NCBI RefSeq assembly: GCF_007855645.1
Contig: NZ_CP042261.1
Location: forward strand, 2,065,501-2,129,500
DNA length: 64,000 nt
Source of the DNA: Qingshengfaniella alkalisoli
GTDB taxonomy: Bacteria; Pseudomonadota; Alphaproteobacteria; Rhodobacterales; Rhodobacteraceae
Direction: 5' to 3'
The position numbers and the translations under genes were made by a program. The stretch's first letter is position 1, and each line of letters opens with the position of its first letter. Under the pieces are notes generated by a model, which saw nothing but the letters and a program-made list of their open reading frames with translations, was not told where the DNA came from and made no database searches. Shown piece after piece: positions 45,158 through 54,243 of this stretch.

Positions 45158-46132
45158 ATGCGCAGCACGTTCGTCACGGCGGCACTCGTCGCCATCCCCG
45201 CCTACACCTTGGCCGATCCGCTGCCGTCGTGGAACGACACCGACGCCAAGGCCGCGATCATCGCCTTCGTCGACAGCGTAACGGACCCGGACGCTGACAG
45301 TTTCGTGCCGGTCGAGGACCGCATCGCGACATTCGACAATGACGGCACCCTGTGGGCGGAACAGCCTGTCTATTTCCAAGGTCTTTACGCGCTCGACATC
45401 CTGCGCGAGAAGGCCGAGGCCGATCCCTCGATCCTGTCCTCGGATGTGCTCCAGGCCGCCAATGAGGGTGACATGGAAGGCATCATGGCCGGCGGCATGG
45501 AAGGGCTGATCGAGATCATCAATGTCAGCCACGCGGGCATCACGCCCGAGGATTTCAAGGCCAGCGCCCATGAATGGCTGACTACAGCCACCCATCCGAG
45601 CAGTGGCATGACCTATGCCGACATGACCTATCAACCGATGGTCGAACTGCTGCGCTACCTGCGCGACGAGGATTTCAAGACCTACATCGTGTCCGGCGGC
45701 GGCGTCGATTTCATCCGGGCCATCGCCGACGAGGCCTATGGCATCCCGCCCTGGCAGGTCGTCGGCAGCGAGGGCAACACCAGCTATTCCGTCGAGAGCG
45801 GCACGCCCACCGTGACCAAGGACGGGGGCGTCAGCTTTGTCGACGACAAGGAGGGCAAGCCCGTGGGTATCATGCGCCATATCGGCCAGCGCCCGATCTT
45901 CGTCGCCGGCAATTCGGACGGTGATTTTGCAATGCTGGAATGGGCGACCGCCGGCGATGGCCCGCGTTTCGGCCTGATTGTGCATCATACCGACGGCGAG
46001 CGCGAGTTCGCCTATGACCGCGAGGGCCATATCGGTGTCTTGGATCGTGGACTGGACGAAGCAGAGGATAGAGGTTGGGCGCTGGTGGATATGGCCAATG
46101 ACTGGAGCCGTGTCTGGACGGGTGAGCAGTGA
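45158..46132 (+). CDS. Exported HAD-superfamily phosphatase
   Basis: A 324-residue protein with a signal peptide (MRSTFVTAALVAIPAYTLAD). RIATFDNDGTLWAEQ is motif I with its two Asp residues; TYIVSGGGVDF holds motif II and VAGNSDGDFAML motif IV. It belongs to the periplasmic phosphoserine-phosphatase-like HAD group. Sulfatase-HAD gene pairs recur in marine roseobacters, but the joint role is unclear. ATG 45146 is an alternative start. The 3' end overlaps an in-frame GTG of the next gene. Confidence 0.82.
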   Translation: MRSTFVTAALVAIPAYTLADPLPSWNDTDAKAAIIAFVDSVTDPDADSFVPVEDRIATFDNDGTLWAEQPVYFQGLYALDILREKAEADPSILSSDVLQAANEGDMEGIMAGGMEGLIEIINVSHAGITPEDFKASAHEWLTTATHPSSGMTYADMTYQPMVELLRYLRDEDFKTYIVSGGGVDFIRAIADEAYGIPPWQVVGSEGNTSYSVESGTPTVTKDGGVSFVDDKEGKPVGIMRHIGQRPIFVAGNSDGDFAMLEWATAGDGPRFGLIVHHTDGEREFAYDREGHIGVLDRGLDEAEDRGWALVDMANDWSRVWTGEQ

Positions 46133-46136
46133 CATC

Positions 46137-46946
46137 GTGAAAATAGCGCCCGCCCTGTTCGCGTCTGCGCCGCGTCTGCTTGGCGTCGGGGTGTTCCTGG
46201 TTGTTGGCGCGTCGCAGGGCAACGCCGACGAGTTGCGTGTGGCGATGCTGGATGAAAATCCGCCTTGGGAATACATCGCTGAAGACGGTGCGGCCCATGG
46301 TTTCGAGGTGGAGATCATTCAGGCTGTGGCCGACCGACTTGATGTTGAAGTTTCTTTTCAACCATTGCCTTTCGCGCAGGTGTTGGATGAGGTTCAGGCT
46401 GGCGAGGCTGATCTGGCCATCGGCTCGATCAGCGTGACGGAAGAGCGCATGATGCGTTTCGATTTTTCGCAACCATATTTCCGAACCGATGTCGTCATCG
46501 TCGCACCGGTCGAGGCGGCTCTTGTGACCGAAGGCCAGCTTTTCGGTTGGAGTGTTGGCTATTTGGCGGGGGCCAGCGGCGAAGATCTTGCCTATCAATA
46601 TGCCACAGCACTGGGGTTGGAGCGCGTTCAGCCCTATTCGCAGGCCTCTGCGTTATTCGATGCATTGCAAGCCGGGGAGGTGCGGGCGGTGATATCCGAG
46701 TTCGCCTCTGCCCTGCATTTCGTGCGCATGGAACCGGCCTATGAAATAGCCATGCGCGCCAGCGCCGGGCGCGATGTGGCGCTGGCGATGCGTCTGGGAT
46801 TCGAGTTGAACGAAGAGCTTAATGATATCCTGTCCGATATGAAGCGTGACGGAACGATGGCCGAGATTTATGAACGCTGGTTCGATGAACCGCCAGCGGG
46901 GGATACGGTCACGCTTGTGCCCATGGACATTCCCCGAGCGCAATGA
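46137..46946 (+). CDS. Periplasmic amino-acid-type solute-binding protein
   Basis: A 269-residue family 3 solute-binding protein. The signal segment LLGVGVFLVVGASQGNA is followed by ELRVAMLDENPPWEYIAEDG, FEVEIIQAVADRL, VLDEVQAGEADLAIGSIS and MMRFDFSQPYF, which are conserved through the two lobes. LNDILSDMKRDGTMAEIYER is the C-terminal signature. It would bind a small polar ligand, but there is no permease or ATPase gene nearby. Start choices are GTG 46137 or GTG 46122, the latter overlapping the phosphatase gene. Confidence 0.8.
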   Translation: MKIAPALFASAPRLLGVGVFLVVGASQGNADELRVAMLDENPPWEYIAEDGAAHGFEVEIIQAVADRLDVEVSFQPLPFAQVLDEVQAGEADLAIGSISVTEERMMRFDFSQPYFRTDVVIVAPVEAALVTEGQLFGWSVGYLAGASGEDLAYQYATALGLERVQPYSQASALFDALQAGEVRAVISEFASALHFVRMEPAYEIAMRASAGRDVALAMRLGFELNEELNDILSDMKRDGTMAEIYERWFDEPPAGDTVTLVPMDIPRAQ

Positions 46947-47012
46947 TCGGCACTGGTGTTCGGTTGGCGGGTCGTGCTTAAAGGCCGCAAGCCAATTTCG
47001 CGGAGCCGTCCC

Positions 47013-47888
47013 ATGTTCGTTGCCACCCTTCTGACCAGCCCTGCAAACCCCGCGCTGGAGCGCATGACCGTAGACGCCCTGCGCGACGCCTGGGGTGGGG
47101 GGGATGTACGCTGGTTGGCCGATGGAGAGGCGGCAGAGTTTGCCTTGCCCGCGAAGCCCGGCAATGTTGACTCCGTTTGGGCGGACATGCAGGCGCTTGG
47201 CGTGGACCTGGTTGTTCAGGCAGCCGAGGGGCGGCGCAAGAAACTTCTGCTTGCAGATATGGACAGCACGATGATCCAGCAGGAATGCATCGACGAATTG
47301 GCGGCGGAAGCGGGCATCGGGGCGCATGTGGCGGAAATCACGGCTCGCGCGATGAATGGCGAGTTGGATTTCGAAAGCGCGTTGAAAGAGCGTGTGGGGT
47401 TGCTGAAGGGGTTGAATACTTCTGTGATCGCAAGGGTTCTGGATAGCCGCGTCACATTCACCCCCGGCGGACGCGAACTGATCGCCACCATGAAGGCCGC
47501 TGGCGGCTATGCGGCGTTGGTGTCTGGCGGGTTCACGACCTTCACCGACCATGTGGCACAGTCGCTTGGCTTTGATGAAAGCCGCGCGAATGTGCTGGTC
47601 GAGGCTGACGGAGTTCTGGCCGGAACGGTGGTTGAACCGATACTGGGCCGAGATGCCAAGGTTGCCGCCTTGCGTGACATCAGCGCGCAGCTTGGGATTT
47701 CGACCGATGATGCGATGGCGGTCGGTGATGGCGCCAATGACCTGGGCATGCTGGAACTGGCCGGAACCGGCGTTGCGCTGCACGCCAAGCCGTCTGTTGC
47801 CGCGCAATGCGACGTGCGGATCAACCACGGGGATCTGACGGCACTGCTTTATGTTCAGGGTTATGCGAAGGCTGATTTTGTGATCTGA
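47013..47888 (+). CDS. serB: Phosphoserine phosphatase SerB
   Basis: A 291-residue HAD enzyme for the last step of serine synthesis. KKLLLADMDSTMIQQECIDE near residue 80 is motif I with the nucleophilic Asp. AALVSGGFTTFTDHVAQ and GDGANDLGMLELAGTGVALH are motifs II and IV. An N-terminal extension of about 75 residues, as in gamma-proteobacterial SerB, precedes the catalytic domain. ATG 47013 is chosen; upstream codons lack family similarity. serA and serC are 17 kb away on the other strand, so the pathway is not one operon. Confidence 0.94.
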   Translation: MFVATLLTSPANPALERMTVDALRDAWGGGDVRWLADGEAAEFALPAKPGNVDSVWADMQALGVDLVVQAAEGRRKKLLLADMDSTMIQQECIDELAAEAGIGAHVAEITARAMNGELDFESALKERVGLLKGLNTSVIARVLDSRVTFTPGGRELIATMKAAGGYAALVSGGFTTFTDHVAQSLGFDESRANVLVEADGVLAGTVVEPILGRDAKVAALRDISAQLGISTDDAMAVGDGANDLGMLELAGTGVALHAKPSVAAQCDVRINHGDLTALLYVQGYAKADFVI

Positions 47889-47949
47889 TGTTGCTTGCTA
47901 TCGGTGCCGGGCTGCGATCACATAGAGTGAGCCAAGCGGAGGATCGACG

Positions 47950-48582
47950 ATGCAACGATTGATGATAGTGGCCTTGTTCGTGGTCGCAGCGAGCGGTGTG
48001 CAGGCGCAGGATGCGGGACCGGGTTTCGATTGCGAGAAGGCCAGCCGCGATTCCGAGCGCATGATCTGTGATGATCCGCTACTGTCGGCGTTGGATCACG
48101 AGATGTCGCGTACCTACACCTTGGCGGTTGAAACACCTGACATGGATCCGGACCGGCTGAATGAATTGCAAGCCATGCAGCGCGACTGGATCAAGAGGCG
48201 CGACGCGTGCGATGGCAAGGCGGAGGATCCGCGTGGCTGCATGATCAGTGAATACGGCATGCGTATGTACGACCTTCGGCAGCGTTACGCCAACGCGCGC
48301 TCGGATGATGATGCCGGGATCACGATTGGTCCGCTGCCGCTGGAATGCGGAGGGCTGGACCAGGTGCCGGGCGTGCTGTTCATCAATGGCCCGGAATCGA
48401 TGGCGACCGTCCACCATGACCAGACATGGGCCACGCTGGTTCAGGAACGCGCGGCATCCGGGGTGAAGTACACGGGCTCTGCGTGGAATGGGGATTACCT
48501 GCTCTGGACGAAGGGCGACGCCGCGCAGCTTGCCTTGCCCGACGCCGATCAGGTCGATTGCCTGATTGGCGAGGCCGGCTGA
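47950..48582 (+). CDS. LprI/DUF1311 plus MliC-like lysozyme-inhibitor-type protein
   Basis: A 210-residue exported protein with a signal peptide (MQRLMIVALFVVAASGVQAQ). Residues 28-95 match the LprI N-terminal domain: FDCEKASRDSERMICDDP, LNELQAMQRDWIKRRDACDG and RGCMISEYGMRMYDLRQRY, with paired Cys. The C-terminal part (VKYTGSAWNGDYLLWTKGDA) resembles the MliC domain, which inhibits C-type lysozymes. The combination suggests a periplasmic inhibitor of host or predator lysozyme, but this is by family only. It follows serB by 61 bp. Confidence 0.75.
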   Translation: MQRLMIVALFVVAASGVQAQDAGPGFDCEKASRDSERMICDDPLLSALDHEMSRTYTLAVETPDMDPDRLNELQAMQRDWIKRRDACDGKAEDPRGCMISEYGMRMYDLRQRYANARSDDDAGITIGPLPLECGGLDQVPGVLFINGPESMATVHHDQTWATLVQERAASGVKYTGSAWNGDYLLWTKGDAAQLALPDADQVDCLIGEAG

Positions 48583-48701
48583 GTACCTCGCGCGCCGGCG
48601 AAGCCGGTGCGCGGCCCAACAGGACGCGCGGTTTATGACCGCGCCTGACTGGCGGGAGGCCGCCGTCGCCGCGTGGCGTGTGCGATGTGACCGGGCGGAT
48701 G

Positions 48702-50975
48702 TTATCCTTGGCGCCGCTTGCGTTCCACTTTTCGCTTTGTCTTGGCAGCCTTGGTTTTTGCGCGTGCAGCTTTGCGCGGCCCGGTTTTCCCGCGGCTGCG
48801 GCGGTGACCGGTGCGTGGCCCCTGCGGCATGGCTTTGCCATCGAGTTCCAGCAATTCCAGCCCGATCCCGCCGGTGACGGGCACCGCTTCGGTCAGTTTG
48901 ACGGTGACGCGCTGGCCGATCCCGATTTCCACGCCGGTATCCGATCCCATCAGGGATTGGGCCTCTGCGTCGTAGTGGAAGAATTCATTTCCCAGTGACC
49001 GGATCGGGACCAGCCCGTCAGCGCCGGAATCGTCGAGTTTCACGAACAACCCGAACCGCGTGACGCCGGAGATCCGCCCCGCCATTTCATTGCCGACGCG
49101 TTCGGATAGATAGGCCGCGAGGTAGCGGTCCGTCGTGTCGCGCTCGGCGGTCATCGACCGGCGTTCCGTTTCCGAGATATGCTTGGCCGTTTCGTCCAGG
49201 CGCTCTTCATCCTCGGGCGTCATGCCATCCTCGCCCCAGCCATGGGCCGAGATCAGCGCACGGTGGATGACCAGGTCCGCATAGCGCCGAATGGGCGATG
49301 TGAAATGCGCGTATTGACGCAATGCCAGCCCGAAATGCCCGAAGTTTTCCGGGCTGTAATAGGCCTGTGTCATGGACCGCAGCGTGGACATGTTGATGAG
49401 TTCGGCTTCGTCCGTTCCGTCGGCCTGTTCCAGCAGCCGGTTCAGGTGCTTCGTTTCCAGCACCTGCCCCTTGGCCAGCGTCAGGCCCGATGCCTTTGCG
49501 ACCTCGCGCAGCGCGTCCAACTTTTCGGGCGAGGGTTCTTCATGCACGCGGTACAGCAGCGGGCGGCGCTTCTGCGCGAGCGTTTCTGCCGCGCAGACAT
49601 TGGCCAGCACCATGAATTCCTCGATCAGCCGGTGCGCGTCGAAGCGGTCGCGGAAGGCTACCGACACGACCTTGCCGTCATCGTTGAGGATGATGCGGCG
49701 TTCGGGCAAGTCCAGATCCAGCGGCTGGCGGCGCTCTCGTGCGGTTCTGGCCGCGTCATATGCCGCGTAAAGCGGGCGGATCACATCGGGCAGCAGGGTT
49801 TCGGCCTTGCCCTCGGCCTGTCCGTCGATGGCGGCTTGCGCCTGTTCATAGGTCAGTGAGGCGGCGGAGCGCATCATCGCACGGTGGAACTTGTGGCCGA
49901 TCTTGTTACCGTCACGGTCCAGTACCATGCGCAGCGCGATGCAGGCGCGCGGGACGCCTTCGTGCAGCGAGCACAGATCGCCCGAAAGACGGTCGGGCAG
50001 CATCGGAACGACGCGGTCCGGGAAATAGGTCGAGTTGCCGCGCTTGCGCGCCTCGCGGTCCAGCGCGGAGCCGGGCGTGACGTAATGCGCGACATCGGCA
50101 ATCGCCACCCAGACGACATGCCCGCCTTCATTGTCGGGATCATCATCCGGCTGCGCATAGACCGCGTCGTCATGGTCGCGCGCATCGGCCGGGTCGATGG
50201 TCACCAGCGGCAGATCGCGCAGGTCCAGCCGCTTTCCCATCGGCGCGGGTTTCTGCGCGTCGGCCTCGGCGATCACCTTGTCGGGGAAGGCATCCGGGAT
50301 GCCGTGCTGGTGGATGGCGATGAGCGAGACGGCTCGGGGTGCAGACGGATCGCCCAGACGTGTGACGATACGCGCGGACGGCAAACCCATGCGCGCGCGG
50401 GGGCCGGCCTGTTCGGCTTCGACCAGTTCGCCGTCCTTTGCGCCGTGCGTCGCGCCTTCGGCCACGCGCCATTCGCGGTCCGCGCCCTTGTCGATGGGCA
50501 CGATCCGACCACCTTCCGCCCCCTTGCGGAACACGCCGAGCAACCGCCTTGGATTGGTGCCGATGCGGCGGATCAGGCGGGCTTCATAGGTGTGGTCGTC
50601 TTCATGCACATGCGTCAGGCGCGCGAGAATGCGGTCGCCTTCGCCCATCGCCGGATCGGACCGTCGAGGCAGGAACAGCACACGGGGTTCGGGGCCGTCG
50701 CCATGCCATTCGAGGGGCTTGGCGAAGAGATCGCCATCCTCGGTAGGCGCGAGCATTTGAAGCACCGAGACACGTGGCAGATGATCGGGGTCGCGATAGG
50801 TCTTCTTGCGTTTTTCCAGATGTCCTTCGGCCTCCATTTCGCGCAGGAGGCGTTTCAGGTCGATCCGCGCCGCGCCCTTGATGCCGAAGGCCTTGGCGAT
50901 GTCGCGTTTGGAGGTCTGGGTGGGATGGTCCGCGATCCATGCAAGGACCTCGTCCCGTGTCGGGATTCTGCTCAT
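48702..50975 (-). CDS. rnr: Ribonuclease R
   Basis: A 757-residue 3'-to-5' exoribonuclease. The N-terminal helix-turn-helix (SKRDIAKAFGIKGAARIDLK) and cold-shock domains lead to the RNB domain. TIDPADARDHDDAVYA carries the metal-binding Asp residues. FTSPIRRYADLVIHRAL and RDTTDRYLAAYLSERVG are catalytic-core blocks. An S1 domain (GRISGVTRFGLFVKLDDSG) and a Lys/Arg-rich tail follow. It degrades structured RNA and helps rRNA quality control. The gene is single, with about 250 bp of GC-rich non-coding DNA upstream. Confidence 0.95.
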   Translation of the reverse strand: MSRIPTRDEVLAWIADHPTQTSKRDIAKAFGIKGAARIDLKRLLREMEAEGHLEKRKKTYRDPDHLPRVSVLQMLAPTEDGDLFAKPLEWHGDGPEPRVLFLPRRSDPAMGEGDRILARLTHVHEDDHTYEARLIRRIGTNPRRLLGVFRKGAEGGRIVPIDKGADREWRVAEGATHGAKDGELVEAEQAGPRARMGLPSARIVTRLGDPSAPRAVSLIAIHQHGIPDAFPDKVIAEADAQKPAPMGKRLDLRDLPLVTIDPADARDHDDAVYAQPDDDPDNEGGHVVWVAIADVAHYVTPGSALDREARKRGNSTYFPDRVVPMLPDRLSGDLCSLHEGVPRACIALRMVLDRDGNKIGHKFHRAMMRSAASLTYEQAQAAIDGQAEGKAETLLPDVIRPLYAAYDAARTARERRQPLDLDLPERRIILNDDGKVVSVAFRDRFDAHRLIEEFMVLANVCAAETLAQKRRPLLYRVHEEPSPEKLDALREVAKASGLTLAKGQVLETKHLNRLLEQADGTDEAELINMSTLRSMTQAYYSPENFGHFGLALRQYAHFTSPIRRYADLVIHRALISAHGWGEDGMTPEDEERLDETAKHISETERRSMTAERDTTDRYLAAYLSERVGNEMAGRISGVTRFGLFVKLDDSGADGLVPIRSLGNEFFHYDAEAQSLMGSDTGVEIGIGQRVTVKLTEAVPVTGGIGLELLELDGKAMPQGPRTGHRRSRGKTGPRKAARAKTKAAKTKRKVERKRRQG

Positions 50976-51122
50976 GCCCCAGCCCTATCATGCGGTGCAG
51001 GTGTCGTCATCGGGAAAGGTGGCTCTCCCGCCCCCGGACTGCGCGGCTTGCGCCACTTGTCCGGCGTTGGGCGTGGCGATTCGTGCCTTCGGCCCGAATC
51101 GCGGGGTCTGCTGGGGAGGCGT

Positions 51123-51145
51123 CTGAGGAGCGGGGTGCTCCTCAG
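51123..51145. repeat. Inverted repeat upstream of rnr
   Basis: CTGAGGAGC-ggggt-GCTCCTCAG, a perfect 9-bp stem in the gene-free gap 50976-51230. A second inverted repeat, GTCAAGGG/CCCTTGAC (51177-51184 with 51216-51223), lies closer to the dapE stop. Neither has a T-run. The gap shows no supported gene. Confidence 0.5.
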
Positions 51146-51230
51146 ATCGCCAGTTCGATTATGGGGGGTGGGGCGCGTCAAGGGCCTTCGGCCGCTGCGC
51201 GGGCGCGTGCCGCGCCCCTTGACCCGTAGG

Positions 51231-52370
51231 TCAGGCGAAATAACCCTTCAGGATGCGCGCATAGATCGCCTTGAGCTGGGTGATCTGTTCGACCGGCACC
51301 TGTTCGTCAACCTGATGCATGGTTTTGCCGACCAGCCCGCATTCGACGACGGGACAGTGATCCTTGATGAAGCGTGCATCCGACGTGCCGCCCGAGGTGG
51401 AGAGTTCGGGGGTGACGCCGGTTTCCGCCTCGACCGCGCGGACGACCAGATCGGAGAACGAGCCGGGGGGTGTCAGGAAGCTTTCGCCGGACACCTTGAT
51501 GTCCATATCGAAGCCGACGCCGGTTTCTTCCGTGACCCTGGCGGCCTCGGCGCACAGCCAGTCGGACAGTGCGGCGGAGCTGTGCGCGTCGTTGAAGCGG
51601 ATATTCACCATGGAGCGGCATTGCGCGGGAATGACGTTGTTGGCGGTGTTGCCCGTGTCGAAGCCCGTGGCGGCGAGGGTCGAGGGCTGGAAATGGTCCG
51701 TTCCGTCGTCAAGTGCATGGCTGGACAACCTGTCGATCAGCCGTGCCATGGCCGGGACGGGGTTCTTCGCGCGGTGGGGATAGGCGGAATGGCCCTGCAC
51801 ACCCGTGGCGGTGATCCATGCCGTCATGGAGCCGCGCCGCCCGATCTTGATCATCTCTCCCATCGTGTCGGGGCAGGTGGGTTCGCCGACAAGGCAGACG
51901 GACATGGCTTCGCCCTGCGCGTCCATCCAGTCGAGCAGGGCGCGGGTGCCATGGACCGCGTCGCCTTCTTCATCGCCGGTGATCGCAAGAATGATTGCAC
52001 CATCAGGCGGCGTGTCCCGCACGAAGTCGATCGCGGCGGCGGCAAAGGCGGCGACGCCGGATTTCATGTCGGTTGCGCCGCGCCCGAACATCGCGCCATC
52101 GTGGATTTCTGCGCTGAAGGGAGCGACTGTCCACGCGGCAGGATCGCCCACAGGCACGACATCCGTGTGACCGTTGAAGCCGAATGTCCTTGCGTGGCCC
52201 TTGGCGCCCCAGCGGGCGAACAGGTTGGATATGCCTTCGCGGTCGGCACGGGTGCAGGTGAAATCCGCTTCGGCGAGTATGGTTTCAAGAAGGGTCAGCG
52301 CGCCGCCTTCTTCAGGTGTCACGGAAGGGCACTGGATGAGACGTGCGGTCAGTTCGACGGGGTCGATCAC
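51231..52370 (-). CDS. dapE: Succinyl-diaminopimelate desuccinylase
   Basis: A 379-residue M20-family dizinc hydrolase in lysine and peptidoglycan precursor synthesis; it splits N-succinyl-LL-diaminopimelate. [14 protein letters not shown] (near residue 67) and [14 protein letters not shown] provide zinc ligands. [20 protein letters not shown] has the catalytic Glu pair, and [20 protein letters not shown] starts the dimerisation domain. [20 protein letters not shown] holds the last ligand region. The start overlaps the upstream small gene by 4 bp, so the two are co-translated. Confidence 0.95.
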   Translation of the reverse strand: MIDPVELTARLIQCPSVTPEEGGALTLLETILAEADFTCTRADREGISNLFARWGAKGHARTFGFNGHTDVVPVGDPAAWTVAPFSAEIHDGAMFGRGATDMKSGVAAFAAAAIDFVRDTPPDGAIILAITGDEEGDAVHGTRALLDWMDAQGEAMSVCLVGEPTCPDTMGEMIKIGRRGSMTAWITATGVQGHSAYPHRAKNPVPAMARLIDRLSSHALDDGTDHFQPSTLAATGFDTGNTANNVIPAQCRSMVNIRFNDAHSSAALSDWLCAEAARVTEETGVGFDMDIKVSGESFLTPPGSFSDLVVRAVEAETGVTPELSTSGGTSDARFIKDHCPVVECGLVGKTMHQVDEQVPVEQITQLKAIYARILKGYFA

Positions 52371-52702
52371 TTGTCGTCCTCGCCGTAGAAAGGCGTCATC
52401 TGCGCGACGATCACGGAGTTTTCGTCAAGTGCGCGCTGCATCAGGTCGCGTTCGTCCTGCGCGATGTCGTGCCCTGCTTTCTCGCGATCTCTGAGCGCGC
52501 CATAGCCGGTGACATCGAGAGGCGCGAGGTCGGCTTGCTTGAGAATGGCTACGGTTTCTCGGACGGCTTCGGCCTCATCCACACCGGATGCGAAACACAT
52601 CAGCGCGGCCCCGGTGGACTCCTCGGGCAAACCATCGCCTGATTTGCGTCCGACCTGCACGACCAGCGTATAGACCTGCTGCTTGTTCTTTTCTTTCGCC
52701 AC
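52367..52702 (-). CDS. Conserved hypothetical protein upstream of dapE
   Basis: A 111-residue soluble protein ([59 protein letters not shown]). I do not recognise a named family. The open frame, normal codon use and 4-bp overlap with dapE support a real gene. Its promoter region lies in the 173-bp gap shared with the divergent metallo-hydrolase gene. Confidence 0.7.
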   Translation of the reverse strand: MAKEKNKQQVYTLVVQVGRKSGDGLPEESTGAALMCFASGVDEAEAVRETVAILKQADLAPLDVTGYGALRDREKAGHDIAQDERDLMQRALDENSVIVAQMTPFYGEDDK

Positions 52703-52875
52703 GAGATCATCCTTCCATTTCCGGCGAGACCCTAGTCCAGCAAGGCGCGCTTAGGAAGGCTTCGGGATGTGCGGGGAACGCTTCGCAAGAAAATTAGAAC
52801 TGAACGGTTCATTTTGATTTTTGTTGCACTATGTAACCTTACGTCATTGCAATGATCACAATCGGGAGAGGCGCC

Positions 52876-53835
52876 ATGGGCGGCGTGAGTGACGGACTGA
52901 GGAGCAGGCTGCTGGAGCGACGGGACTTTCTGGTGGGCAGCGCCGCGATAGCGGCAATTTCACCTTTCGTGCCGCGCGTGGTTTGGGGGCATGGGCCGAA
53001 AACACATCGGGAAATGATTGGCGATGTCGAGTTGACGGTCATCAGCGATGGCCATCTGACGATTCCGTCGAATGTGCTGGCTCCGCAAGCGCCTCGCGAT
53101 GAGTTCGAGGCGACCATGATGGAGCGTTTCGGACAGGTGCCGGAAACGGTTCGGGCAGAAACCAACCATGCGATCCTTCGGGTGGGCAATGATCTGATCC
53201 TGGTCGACAACGGGTCGGGCAAGGATTTTCAGCCCAACGCGGGCAAGCTGTTGGAGCATCTTCAGATCAACGGTATCGACCCTGCGGATGTCACCAAGCT
53301 GGTGTTCACGCATGCCCATCCTGATCACGTTTGGGGGACTTTGGGCGCAAATGGCGGGCTGAACTTCCCGAATGCGGACTATTATGTCGCCGGGGCGGAG
53401 TTTGATTTCTGGATGGACCCGGACACCATGACCGCGCTACCTGCGGACTTTCATCCTTTCGTCATCGGCGCACGGCGCGATCTGACGGCGATCGAGGACA
53501 GGATGATCCGAGTTAAGGATGGCGACATGATAGGGGACGGGATCAGCGCGATCAGCACGCCCGGACACACGCCGGGGCATATCTCGGTTTTGGTGGATCA
53601 TGGCGAGGGGCTGATCATCGGCGGTGATGTCGTCGGAAATGACCATGTCCATTTCGCGCACCCCGAATGGGCCTTCGGTTTTGACGCGATACCGGAGCAG
53701 GGTATCGACACCCGCAAGCGTCTGCTCGACCGGTTGGCGACGGACCGGCATCGGTTGCTGGGGTATCATTTCACCTATCCGGGGACCGGCTATGTTGAAC
53801 GGGCCGGGACAGGTTATCGGCTGGTTGCCGGATGA
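52876..53835 (+). CDS. Tat-exported MBL-fold metallo-hydrolase
   Basis: A 319-residue protein. The N-terminus RSRLLERRDFLVGSAAIAAI has the twin-Arg motif followed by a hydrophobic stretch, indicating Tat export as a folded enzyme. VFTHAHPDHVWG near residue 145 is the zinc-binding H-x-H-x-D-H motif; STPGHTPGHISVLVDHGEG and GGDVVGNDHVHF give further ligands. The substrate is unknown; related proteins include lactonases and quorum-quenching enzymes. ATG 52876 has GGGAG upstream; ATG 52852 is an in-frame alternative. An intrinsic terminator follows. Confidence 0.85.
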   Translation: MGGVSDGLRSRLLERRDFLVGSAAIAAISPFVPRVVWGHGPKTHREMIGDVELTVISDGHLTIPSNVLAPQAPRDEFEATMMERFGQVPETVRAETNHAILRVGNDLILVDNGSGKDFQPNAGKLLEHLQINGIDPADVTKLVFTHAHPDHVWGTLGANGGLNFPNADYYVAGAEFDFWMDPDTMTALPADFHPFVIGARRDLTAIEDRMIRVKDGDMIGDGISAISTPGHTPGHISVLVDHGEGLIIGGDVVGNDHVHFAHPEWAFGFDAIPEQGIDTRKRLLDRLATDRHRLLGYHFTYPGTGYVERAGTGYRLVAG

Positions 53836-53841
53836 ACGATG

Positions 53842-53875
53842 AAGGCCCGCGCATCATCGCGGACCTTTTCGTTTT
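53842..53875 (+). terminator. Intrinsic terminator after the MBL-fold gene
   Basis: AAGGCCCGCG and CGCGGACCTT form a 10-bp stem with one mismatch around CATCAT, followed by TTCGTTTT. It separates two convergent genes. Confidence 0.82.
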
Positions 53876-53883
53876 AGCGGGGT

Positions 53884-54129
53884 TTAGCCCTTCACCATTC
53901 GCCAGACCCAGATCAGCAGGCAAGCACCGATCAGGCCGACAATAAGTTGTGGAATCCAAGCGCTGGCGGCGTAAATGCCCAGCAGTTGGAGGATCGCGTT
54001 CAGCACGACGGCGCCGATAATACCAAGAATGATGTTGAGAAAGATTCCGGTATTGGCATTCATGATATTACTGGCGATCCAGCCAGCAAGACCGCCGACG
54101 ATGATAGAGCCGATAATTCCGAGTCCCAT
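53884..54129 (-). CDS. GlsB/YeaQ/YmgE-family small membrane protein
   Basis: An 81-residue, very hydrophobic protein with three membrane segments. GIIGSIIVGGLAGWIAS, ILGIIGAVVLNAIL and LIVGLIGACLLIWVWRMVKG are the Gly-rich helices of the transglycosylase-associated (YeaQ/GlsB) family, linked to envelope stress. GGGAG precedes the ATG. It is a single gene between the terminator of the MBL gene and ilvE. Confidence 0.9.
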   Translation of the reverse strand: MGLGIIGSIIVGGLAGWIASNIMNANTGIFLNIILGIIGAVVLNAILQLLGIYAASAWIPQLIVGLIGACLLIWVWRMVKG

Positions 54130-54243
54130 GGAGTTCTCCCTTCAGGTGACGAAAGAAATCTAGGCCCAGAAATACCTTAGCGTCAATTCTAATGATTGGG
54201 GACCGGGTTGCCCGTCGTCCGCGATCGGGTGACGGGCTGGCGG

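Noticed and set aside
50974-51126. A 50-codon plus-strand ORF between rnr and dapE
   Set aside because: No Shine-Dalgarno sequence, odd Cys/Pro-rich composition and overlap with the rnr start; probably chance.
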